A DNA stretch of 23,347 nucleotides, taken from a virus. Below, in pieces: positions 17,556-23,347 of this stretch (position 1 is its first letter; each line of letters opens with the position of its first letter). The stretch is taken from IMG/VR virus record IMGVR_UViG_3300007276_000318, positions 1 through 23,347 of that record; one strand, given 5' to 3'. Under the pieces are notes generated by a model. That model saw only the letters and a list, made by a program, of their open reading frames with translations. It was not told where the DNA came from and did no database searches. The translations under genes were made by a program, and so were the position numbers.

Positions 17556-17852
17556 TTATCTCCTTATGGTATTATGTTGGTCTCTTAATAACGTCTTGAT
17601 ACCCGCTAGTTTCTTCCAAGTGTCCTTAGGGAACGGCTTGTTGGTTAGTAATAGTTCTTTTGTAAGGAACCTTATGATGCCAATAAGTGCTGATATCGTA
17701 TGTGATACGTTTATTGATTCGTGCATAATATGAGAATCAAACTTACTAGGTCGGTTAGGATCATAGTTTTCAGTTGGTGCTCTGTATACTGGTATTTTTA
17801 ATTGTGTTTCTTTTATAATTTTAACTTTCTGTGCTAGTGGTAATGCGTCCAT
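17556..17852 (-). CDS. Small protein of unknown function next to the holin gene
   Basis: I do not recognise this 98-residue protein. The N-terminal half is Lys- and Pro-containing ('KIPVYRAPTENYDPNRPSKF'). A moderately hydrophobic stretch, 'VSHTISALIGIIRFLTKELL' (about residues 49-68), could be an amphipathic or single membrane-associated helix. A basic C-terminus follows. The ATG overlaps the ligase stop codon in TAATG and is separated by one base from the holin gene that follows, so it is coupled to both. A lysis-associated role is possible from position but is not supported by any motif. Confidence 0.7.
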   Translation of the reverse strand: MDALPLAQKVKIIKETQLKIPVYRAPTENYDPNRPSKFDSHIMHESINVSHTISALIGIIRFLTKELLLTNKPFPKDTWKKLAGIKTLLRDQHNTIRR

Positions 17853-18964
17853 TATAAATCCTCTCTTAACCTAAGACCTACTGGAAATCTTGGTACGTTG
17901 TTTTTATTAGTTAATCCTTGAAATTGTACTGTTAATAATTTATCTATGTATTCATTTTGGTTTTCCCAATATGTTTTAAGCATAGATTGTTTTCCTTTCA
18001 TCTTAGCTTTAAATTTATTTCCATCTCCAGTAATACATACAAAGGCAGCACAGTGTCCAATAAGTTTTCCCTTACCTTCTTCCATACCAACTATCTTATA
18101 CTCAGCATCTTCCATTACTTTTATCTTTTGTAAATGCTTTGATCTTTTATTCTCATAACCACCATCATATAAGTTTCTAGCCATAGCACCTTCATAACCA
18201 CGTTCTAAACACTTTTCTGTATAAGCCATTAGTTCTTCTTTATCTTTACATAAGACAGTCTCAACGACAATTATAGAACTATTTTTACCTAGCATTGCAT
18301 CTAAACGTCTTAGGTCTTGCATTCTTTCAATAAAAGGTTTATCACTTGGTATGTCATATACATGATATTGACATAGTTTATGATCCTTTGATGGTTTAGT
18401 CTGTTGTCTAATTATATGCATAATAGTCTCAAAGTCATCTTTATAATTATGGTTATATAATTCACCATCAAGTTCTTTAAACATTTGTGGTATATCATTC
18501 AATTCTTCTACAATGTGTGGTACAGAAATCATTAACTTTCTAGTCCTTGACCACATGGAAGCATCTTGAAAGCAACCACGACCACCATCTAATTTAGGTT
18601 GAGCTGCACAAGGATATATAATATCTTTACCCCTTTTGTCAAAAGAGTGTGCTAGTTGTGGTAAATAACCTCCGTCAATGACATTAGTATCTACACACTC
18701 ATTAGTTGCTTCTGCTAAACTTTCAACATAACCACTTCGTTTCTTCTTGTCCCATCTAGCTTGAGCTTCTTTTTCAGCTTGCTGCTCTGGTGCTGTCTCA
18801 TTAGCTTTACCAATGTTCTTACCCACTTTAATAATATCTCTTGATTCAGTTATTTTACCACCTAATTGTCCACTACGACTTGTAATAGTATTACCTACAG
18901 TAAATATTTGCCATTGCTGTATTTTACCTGTACTTGTTTTTTTATATAACATTTTTAATATCAT
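17852..18964 (-). CDS. ATP-dependent DNA ligase with N-terminal WGR-like domain
   Basis: This 370-residue protein has the nucleotidyltransferase motifs of ATP-dependent ligases: motif I 'QPKLDGGRG' with the AMP-accepting Lys124 and Arg129, motif III 'KELDGELY' (Asp166, Glu168), motif IV 'YEGAMAR' (Glu258) and motif V 'KHLQKIKVM' (Lys280, Lys282), then an OB-fold C-terminal region. The first 80 residues, 'MLYKKTSTGKIQQWQIFTVG' to 'GKNIGKANET' and 'ARWDKKKRSGYVES', look like a WGR-type fold and are not part of the T7 ligase (359 residues), whose homologous core is larger. It should seal nicks in replicated DNA. AAGGAGATACT precedes the ATG at 18962-18964. In T7 the ligase gene (1.3) is early and well before the polymerase; here it follows the polymerase after a 181-base gap. 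Confidence 0.93.
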   Translation of the reverse strand: MILKMLYKKTSTGKIQQWQIFTVGNTITSRSGQLGGKITESRDIIKVGKNIGKANETAPEQQAEKEAQARWDKKKRSGYVESLAEATNECVDTNVIDGGYLPQLAHSFDKRGKDIIYPCAAQPKLDGGRGCFQDASMWSRTRKLMISVPHIVEELNDIPQMFKELDGELYNHNYKDDFETIMHIIRQQTKPSKDHKLCQYHVYDIPSDKPFIERMQDLRRLDAMLGKNSSIIVVETVLCKDKEELMAYTEKCLERGYEGAMARNLYDGGYENKRSKHLQKIKVMEDAEYKIVGMEEGKGKLIGHCAAFVCITGDGNKFKAKMKGKQSMLKTYWENQNEYIDKLLTVQFQGLTNKNNVPRFPVGLRLREDL

Positions 18965-19145
18965 AGTATCTCCTTAAGATTGAACGAGTAGTTTGTCAAC
19001 ATACTCAGGTTTAGGAATGTTTATGTAAATCTAATTAACGGTTATCTTTACATAAATGTTGAGAAGTTTTACAAGATTCTCAGCTTGTTTTCATATTATT
19101 CTATAAGTCTTTGTTAACTTTCTATTAGTTATGCCCATATAAAAT
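18965..19145 (-). other. 181-base non-coding gap between polymerase and ligase genes, with two inverted repeats
   Basis: This AT-rich stretch has no open frame with a credible ribosome binding site (a 15-codon frame near its start lacks one). It holds two inverted repeats. TTTATGTAAA and TTTACATAAA (19020-19029 and 19047-19056) are a perfect 10-base pair with a 17-base spacer that itself contains TAACCGTTA, a short palindrome. TGAGAA and TTCTCA (19060-19065 and 19077-19082) form a second pair with an 11-base spacer. Neither is followed by a T-run on the minus strand, so simple terminators are unlikely. A replication start, an operator or RNA processing site, or an unrecognised phage promoter are all possible. 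Confidence 0.5.
19020..19056. repeat. Perfect 10-base inverted repeat with nested palindrome
   Basis: The arms TTTATGTAAA and TTTACATAAA are exact reverse complements and enclose 17 bases that contain TAACCGTTA (arms TAAC and GTTA). It lies in a gap between otherwise tightly packed replication genes. It could form a hairpin in RNA or a cruciform in DNA, or be a site for a dimeric protein; the sequence does not decide between these. Confidence 0.6.
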
Positions 19146-20990
19146 TTAATGAGTCTCAGCGTAATTACTGCCTGAGTTGCTATCTGAATCAAGTTTTAAT
19201 TTGATCCCTAATTTCTTCTCTGTATTAGTCATTGCTAATTTAGAGATTTGATCTAATTCTTCATGTGTTATTTCTTCTGGGCCATATCCTATTTGAAGCT
19301 CATCGTGTACAAAAGCCAGTTGTTTGATATAATTATTGTAACAAATATCTCTTTGACTAAGTATTTCGTGTATCTCATTCATCCAATTCTTACAAACAAT
19401 AGCTCCTGCTGATTGAAGTAAATAGTTTAAAGCTGCATGTTCACTTGAACAGTATATCTTACGTCCGTCTAGTGCTTTAACATAACCTTTAGTCTTAATA
19501 ACATGTTTAACTGCTTCTGTAAGTTTAACTAATGCAGGTAAATTTTTATCAAAACTATCAACTACTTTCTTCATAGCTTTTACTGACATACCACAAGTCT
19601 CTGCAAGACCTGCAATACCAGAACCATATATCTTAGCGTAGATAAATGTCTTAGCTGTATCTCTTGAGTCTAAACCTGCTGCTGTTTGGTTAACAGTGTG
19701 TATGTCACCATTTAATACTACATCTGCATATTCACCATTATCAAATGGGAACATATAATGAGCTAACATTCTCAACTCTAAACCACTTGCATCAGTACCG
19801 AATAACTTCATACCTTTAGGAGCTTCAAATAATCCTCTACACTCTTTGCCCCAAGGTGATCTTACCGATGGTATCTGAGCTAAATTAGGTCTACTATGTG
19901 TACACCTACTTGTCCCTGCGCCCAATGTATTAACCCTACCGTGAATACTTTTAGTATCTTCATTATAAAGTTTAATCCACGCAGCGTTACCATTAGATAA
20001 CATACCAAGTCTTTTATCAATCATCAGATATTCTGAGATATATTTAGCTACTGGGTACTTCATCTTGTCTAATACTTCTTCACTAAGTGTAGGTTTACCA
20101 TCAGCTCCAAAGTCTTTAGGCTTCCAGTTACATCTAGACATTAACCGTTGACCTACATCATATCTTGAATTAGGGTTAAACGGTTTGACCTTTAGTGCTG
20201 TATAAGCGGCACCTTGGTGTCTATCACCTTTAGTTTTATCCTTGTACTTAATAGTTCTCTTAGGTACTTTAATACCCATGTTTACTAAGAAGTCACCACC
20301 AAGTTCATCTTCAATTAACTCAGTAAGTTCTTCTTTACGAGCTGTAAGATCATCTAGCAACTTATATGCTTTATCTATATTAAAGTTAAAACCTTTCTCT
20401 GTTTGAGCTAGACATATCCTTTGAGATTCATGTTCTGTTTTTAAAGCTTCTACTGGTATATCTTCTTTCTCTAGTCTGTGGAATAGTTTAGCGTTCACAA
20501 TTACATCTTGTACGCAGTAATCCATCATATCTTCTGAGAAGGTCTCGAATCCTACTTCTTTTCCAAAGTCACCTTTATGGCAACCCATCCGTAAGCCATA
20601 GGCTTCTAATGAATGTTTACCAATACAAGCCATACGTCTTTTCTCAACTTCTGTACGTTGGTTTACTGGTTTATTCATTACTGATCTTAATCTCTTAAAA
20701 TCTCTATTTTTAATGTCTGGGAATGCTAACTTAGCAGCAATAAGTGTATCATAGACCTCACCAGTGTAAGTCCACTTAGGGTATATTTTCTTTATAGCTC
20801 TTAAGTCGAAGTCAAGCCCATTATGTGCAATTAAGACTTTTGCGTCTTGTAAGAATTTTAGACCCTTTTTTATTTCATCGGGTCTAAATCTCCATACTTC
20901 ATCTGTGTCGACATTTATTGCAGCGATACAATGTATCTTTGTCATGTGTTCTAAATAATTATCTGATTCAATGTCAAATAGTATTCTCAT
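19146..20990 (-). CDS. DNA polymerase (T7 gp5-like, family A) with 3'-5' exonuclease
   Basis: This 614-residue enzyme aligns along its length with T7 gp5 (704). The exonuclease domain has 'FDIESD' (Asp6, Glu8), 'AHNGLDFD' (Asp62) and 'DYCVQD' (Asp162), so proofreading should be active. The polymerase has motif A 'GTDASGLELRMLAHY' (Asp400), motif B 'RDTAKTFIYAKIYGSG' (Arg443, Lys447, Tyr451, Tyr455) and motif C 'VHDELQIG' (His562, Asp563, Glu564). The end 'SNYAETH' keeps the C-terminal His of gp5. The segment that corresponds to the T7 thioredoxin-binding insertion (gp5 258-333, about 76 residues) is about 41 residues here (about 230-270), with the first half missing, so processivity may rest on another factor. 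Tyr451 is at the place of E. coli Pol I Phe762. AAGGAAGTAAA precedes the ATG. Confidence 0.96.
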   Translation of the reverse strand: MRILFDIESDNYLEHMTKIHCIAAINVDTDEVWRFRPDEIKKGLKFLQDAKVLIAHNGLDFDLRAIKKIYPKWTYTGEVYDTLIAAKLAFPDIKNRDFKRLRSVMNKPVNQRTEVEKRRMACIGKHSLEAYGLRMGCHKGDFGKEVGFETFSEDMMDYCVQDVIVNAKLFHRLEKEDIPVEALKTEHESQRICLAQTEKGFNFNIDKAYKLLDDLTARKEELTELIEDELGGDFLVNMGIKVPKRTIKYKDKTKGDRHQGAAYTALKVKPFNPNSRYDVGQRLMSRCNWKPKDFGADGKPTLSEEVLDKMKYPVAKYISEYLMIDKRLGMLSNGNAAWIKLYNEDTKSIHGRVNTLGAGTSRCTHSRPNLAQIPSVRSPWGKECRGLFEAPKGMKLFGTDASGLELRMLAHYMFPFDNGEYADVVLNGDIHTVNQTAAGLDSRDTAKTFIYAKIYGSGIAGLAETCGMSVKAMKKVVDSFDKNLPALVKLTEAVKHVIKTKGYVKALDGRKIYCSSEHAALNYLLQSAGAIVCKNWMNEIHEILSQRDICYNNYIKQLAFVHDELQIGYGPEEITHEELDQISKLAMTNTEKKLGIKLKLDSDSNSGSNYAETH

Positions 20991-20991
20991 T

Positions 20992-21612
20992 TTACTTCCT
21001 TAGTTGTTTATCTAAAAACCTTTTTAATACTCTTGTTGGCACTAAGTGAGCATCTTCATTCGTCCTAGGATCACCTGAGAACAAAACTCCAATAACTCTA
21101 CCATCTTCATTCATCACTGGTGAACCTGAGTTACCACCAAATGCTGTTACTGATATATGTATGTAAGGTATAGGATAGGGTTTAACCCAACTAAATATAC
21201 CATATTTTTCTATTACAAATCTACCATCCCTAGAGGTTAAATCATTACCCATAGGATGACCTACTACATGTACTTTATCAAACTGTTCTAATTCTTTTCT
21301 AGCTAATCTTAAACCATCTTTACGATCACTTTCTAAGATACATAAGTCATGCTCATCCGATATCATTGCTATTTTTCTGTAGTTATTATTAATGTTTAAA
21401 CCTATATCATCACCACATACGTGCATATTGGTTACTAAGAAGTTTCTATTTCTATATTTAAGATAGAATCCTGTACCTGTACCTGTAGCTGATGCTAGTT
21501 TTACTATATGTTTTGCTAATTCTTTGTATACAAATTTCTCTTCACTCGTGAATGATGACATAAGTAATACTGTTAGTATTAGTGTATTCATCCCTACTAT
21601 TAAATTTCTCAT
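20992..21612 (-). CDS. Secreted trypsin-like serine protease
   Basis: This 206-residue protein begins with a signal-peptide-like start, 'MRNLIVGMNTLILTVLLMSS', followed by a polar Ser/Glu stretch, so export to the periplasm or membrane is likely. It has the chymotrypsin-fold triad in order: 'FLVTNMHVC' (His64), 'DEHDLCILE' (Asp89) and 'FGGNSGSPVMN' (Ser162), with the oxyanion GNSGSP motif. It is the size of a single protease domain and has no PDZ domain. Its target is unknown. It lies between the helicase region and the polymerase gene, which is unusual for a phage replication block. GGGAGG precedes the ATG at 21610-21612; a start at Met8 is possible. Ideas include degrading envelope proteins, helping lysis, or affecting host stress or superinfection, but none is shown by the sequence. 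Confidence 0.87.
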   Translation of the reverse strand: MRNLIVGMNTLILTVLLMSSFTSEEKFVYKELAKHIVKLASATGTGTGFYLKYRNRNFLVTNMHVCGDDIGLNINNNYRKIAMISDEHDLCILESDRKDGLRLARKELEQFDKVHVVGHPMGNDLTSRDGRFVIEKYGIFSWVKPYPIPYIHISVTAFGGNSGSPVMNEDGRVIGVLFSGDPRTNEDAHLVPTRVLKRFLDKQLRK

Positions 21613-21632
21613 TGAAAACCTCCCTGTCCCTC

Positions 21633-21758
21633 CTATTTATATTCTATTCTTTTACATACTGAGCACTTTTTAAATCCAAACCATTTACCTGTTCTTGGAG
21701 ATAATATTTTTAAGCTTCTGTATCTGTGTATTCCTAATAGACAATATATCCACTTCAT
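21633..21758 (-). CDS. Zinc-knuckle microprotein, 41 residues
   Basis: A frame of 41 codons runs from the ATG at 21756-21758 to TAG at 21633-21635, with AAGGAGG a few bases upstream. The product starts MKWIYCLLGIHRYRSL and has Cys6, His11, Cys32 and Cys35, in the order C-x4-H ... C-x2-C, with a basic middle ('RTGKWFGFKK'). The CxxxGH..C..C arrangement recalls small prophage proteins of the DUF1660 type, which is only a resemblance. It ends 20 bases before the protease ATG. The strong start site and ordered metal ligands support a real gene. Its ribosome binding site can be paired by an upstream anti-Shine-Dalgarno sequence. Confidence 0.75.
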   Translation of the reverse strand: MKWIYCLLGIHRYRSLKILSPRTGKWFGFKKCSVCKRIEYK

Positions 21759-21760
21759 AT

Positions 21761-21797
21761 AACCTCCTTACTAATATAAGGGAGGTATTTCACTCCC
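21761..21797 (-). promoter_or_regulatory. Competing RNA hairpins that can hide the microprotein ribosome binding site
   Basis: On the transcript, GGGAG (complement of 21793-21797) can pair with CUCCC (21780-21784) in one hairpin. In the alternative, ACCUCCCUU (21778-21786) can pair with AAGGAGGU (21762-21769), the ribosome binding site of the 41-residue gene, with an eight-base loop and one bulge. The two hairpins share the CUCC bases, so they exclude each other: one frees the start site and the other hides it. A second AAGGAGGUGA lies upstream at about 21842-21850 and can also pair with ACCUCC. That is a layout for translation control; the trigger is unknown. Confidence 0.4.
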
Positions 21798-21807
21798 ATT
21801 AATTATT

Positions 21808-21827
21808 AAAAACTCTTATTTAAGAGT
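21808..21827 (-). terminator. Weak stem-loop followed by T-run
   Basis: On the minus strand ACTCTT-AAAT-AAGAGT is a perfect six-base-pair hairpin followed by four further T. The stem has only two G-C pairs, so strong termination is doubtful. It lies between the helicase stop codon and the microprotein gene and might lower readthrough or mark an RNA end. The stop codon of a possible damaged micro-ORF is inside it. Confidence 0.3.
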
Positions 21828-21892
21828 ATTAGATACTTTAATCACCTCCTTCATAAACTCGGTTCTTACACCTGCATTCTCAAAAGGTTTAT
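21816..21892 (-). pseudogene. Possible micro-ORF with a broken start codon
   Basis: Downstream of AAGGTAACAAT the sequence reads AT-AAACCTTTTGAG. If one G stood after AT, a 25-codon frame beginning Met-Lys-Pro-Phe-Glu-Asn-Ala would run to TAA at 21816-21818 with a well-spaced ribosome binding site. As it stands there is no standard start. In the same frame an upstream ATG at about 21918-21920 is followed after seven codons by TAA. The encoded residues look protein-like, including 'NAGVRTEFMKEVIKVSN'. This may be a decayed micro-gene, a sequencing error or chance. Confidence 0.25.
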
Positions 21893-21924
21893 ATTGTTAC
21901 CTTAGTATGACCTTAGTCATGGTA

Positions 21925-23347
21925 TTAAAATCCTTGATCTTCACTTGTTTCAAATGTTGCTACTGATTCTGAAAAGACACCTGTTGTATTGTCATAATAA
22001 ATTTTATCACAATGACCTGTTTGACCTGTCTTACGACATTTCAATAAGGATATCTGTACAGTACTTCTCTCTTCCGGTGTTTCTGCCATCTGATCTCTTG
22101 TTAGTAATATGACGTTATCGGCTAGCTGTTTTAGCCCTCCACTACCTCTCAAATTATTAACCGAAGCTACATTCCCTTCTTCAAAAGCTTTACCACCATT
22201 GGTGGAGTTATTCAAATGTGATACCACAAATAAGTGAATACCTAGCTCTTGAGTTAAAGACTTTAATGATGTCATAATATGATCTAAAGCTTTACGCTCA
22301 TCAATATTACCGTCCATACCAGAAACTAACATACTAATATGATCTAGATAAACAACCTTACAGTTTTCTACATTAGCTAGATATCTTATCATGTCATATA
22401 ATTTATCTGTAGATAATGAACCAAATGTATCAACAATAGATAATTTAGAATTCCCATCTTCGTCCTTAGCATTAACCATATCAGTCCAAGCCTTACGTAC
22501 TATAGGGTCTTTATTAGAGTCCTCTTCTAGATGTAGTTGTCTACCTAATTTGACTGATACTAGACCCTCTAGTGTATCTCTTATACCTTCTTCTAGATGT
22601 ATGATGCCTTGATTGAAAGCTGTAGTGTCATTAAAGTGTAACTCTATTTGCTTCATCAGTGTAGTCTTACCTGCACCACTTGCTGCTGTAATGATCGTTA
22701 AATCACCTAAACGCATACCTCTCATGTTATTAGTTAGATTAGGTAAATAACTAGGGAAATCATAGTGTTCAGTCTTATCAACCTTATCTAGTAACTCTAG
22801 TAATTTATCACCACTTTTTATTTCTTCTGGTACATGAGCTTCTGCATTCCAAATAGCTTGTGAGAGTTCTTGCGACTTACCTGCTTTAAGCATTTCATTA
22901 GCATCTTTAAGAGGTAACTTAGCAATCTTAGCATAACCTGTCGGAAACATACTTTGTATTTCCCTAGCGGCTTGTTTACCAACATCATCATTATCCATTA
23001 AAATTATCAATTCTTTGAATTTAGATAAGTAATCATAGTTAGCCTTAACATCTCTTTTAGCACTTGCTGCCCCATTAGGTAAAGATACAACAGGATATTT
23101 ATCCCCTTGTAATGTACTGACACTCATAGCGTCAATCTCACCCTCAGTTAGTACTACCTTGATCTTTTCACTTGGTGTCCAAATGTTTTGACCAAATAGT
23201 GTTGCTTCTTTAGCACTACCTGACCATGCAAATTTCTTATTTTTATCTCTATACTTTTCTGCTACGATATCACCATCATTGTTATAGTAGTAAGTTACAT
23301 GCTTACCATTAGTGACACCATAAGTAAATTTCTCTAGTGTTGCTTTA
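21925..23347 (-). CDS. Primase-helicase, C-terminal part (T7 gp4-like), cut by window edge
   Basis: The frame is open from the right edge, and 473 codons are visible; the start lies outside. The Met at 23127 is internal, since coding sequence similar to gp4 continues upstream ('YRDKNKKFAWSGS', 'LFGQNIW', 'VVLTEGEID'). TOPRIM acids are Glu in 'TEGEID' and the Asp pair in 'ILMDNDDVG'. The helicase part has Walker A 'ASGAGKTTLMKQ' (near 22660-22685), Walker B 'VVYLDHISML', motif 'LRGSGGLKQLADNVILL' and the Arg-finger-type 'LLKCRKTGQTG'. These match T7 gp4 closely. The C-terminus is acidic and ends in Phe ('FETSEDQGF'), as T7 gp4 does ('DTDF'); in T7 that tail contacts the polymerase. The N-terminal zinc domain of the primase is not visible. 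It unwinds DNA and primes lagging-strand synthesis. Confidence 0.95.
   Translation of the reverse strand, partial: KATLEKFTYGVTNGKHVTYYYNNDGDIVAEKYRDKNKKFAWSGSAKEATLFGQNIWTPSEKIKVVLTEGEIDAMSVSTLQGDKYPVVSLPNGAASAKRDVKANYDYLSKFKELIILMDNDDVGKQAAREIQSMFPTGYAKIAKLPLKDANEMLKAGKSQELSQAIWNAEAHVPEEIKSGDKLLELLDKVDKTEHYDFPSYLPNLTNNMRGMRLGDLTIITAASGAGKTTLMKQIELHFNDTTAFNQGIIHLEEGIRDTLEGLVSVKLGRQLHLEEDSNKDPIVRKAWTDMVNAKDEDGNSKLSIVDTFGSLSTDKLYDMIRYLANVENCKVVYLDHISMLVSGMDGNIDERKALDHIMTSLKSLTQELGIHLFVVSHLNNSTNGGKAFEEGNVASVNNLRGSGGLKQLADNVILLTRDQMAETPEERSTVQISLLKCRKTGQTGHCDKIYYDNTTGVFSESVATFETSEDQGF

Noticed and set aside
18994-18999. TTGACA on the minus strand, equal to a sigma-70 -35 box
   Set aside because: No -10-like sequence occurs at 16-18 bases; the place is taken by TAAGGA, part of the ligase ribosome binding site.
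19093-19140. 15-codon frame starting ATGGGCATAACT in the gap after the polymerase gene
   Set aside because: No ribosome binding site and no recognisable sequence features; too short to support.
21900-21930. TAATACC...ACTAAGG on the minus strand, loosely like a T7 promoter
   Set aside because: Similarity is limited to a few bases, and no second copy was found in the other gaps to define a consensus.
1-23347. CRISPR array, tRNA genes, insertion sequences, integrase
   Set aside because: No spaced direct repeats, cloverleaf-like sequence, transposase or integrase motif was seen on either strand.

Overview
This window looks like a large part of the genome of a lytic, T7-like podovirus (short-tailed phage). 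All recognisable genes lie on the minus strand, so transcription runs from high to low coordinates. The DNA is AT-rich, genes are packed with overlaps of a few bases or gaps of a few bases, and most starts have a strong AGGAGG-type ribosome binding site. AT-richness and protein composition fit a marine phage of an AT-rich bacterium, but the sequence alone does not fix the host. No integrase, repressor, tRNA, CRISPR array or insertion sequence was seen.

In transcription order, the replication module comes first. It holds the C-terminal part of a gp4-type primase-helicase (cut by the right edge), a roughly 300-base spacer with a 41-residue zinc-knuckle microprotein and competing RNA hairpins, a secreted trypsin-like serine protease, a gp5-type DNA polymerase with a shortened thioredoxin-binding insertion, a 181-base non-coding gap with two inverted repeats, and an ATP-dependent DNA ligase. 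A mixed block follows: a small unknown protein, a 3-TM holin, a deoxynucleoside monophosphate kinase, small unknown proteins, an endonuclease VII-type junction nuclease, a gp6-type 5'-3' exonuclease and two overlapping zinc-binding miniproteins.

The structural module then follows T7 order: a possible gp7.3-like virion protein, portal (gp8), scaffold (gp9), major capsid (gp10), a Rho-independent terminator in the same place as T7 T-phi, tail tube A (gp11), tail tube B (gp12), internal virion proteins of gp14, gp15 and gp16 type, and the start of the tail fibre gene (gp17), cut by the left edge. RNA polymerase, terminase and endolysin are not in the window and may lie outside it.

Compared with T7, the ligase and junction nuclease sit between polymerase and exonuclease, the junction nuclease belongs to a different family (endonuclease VII instead of T7 endonuclease I), and a signal-peptide-bearing protease lies between helicase and polymerase. 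The most interesting places are the 21613-21924 spacer, the protease, the 18965-19145 gap and the reduced thioredoxin-binding region of the polymerase.
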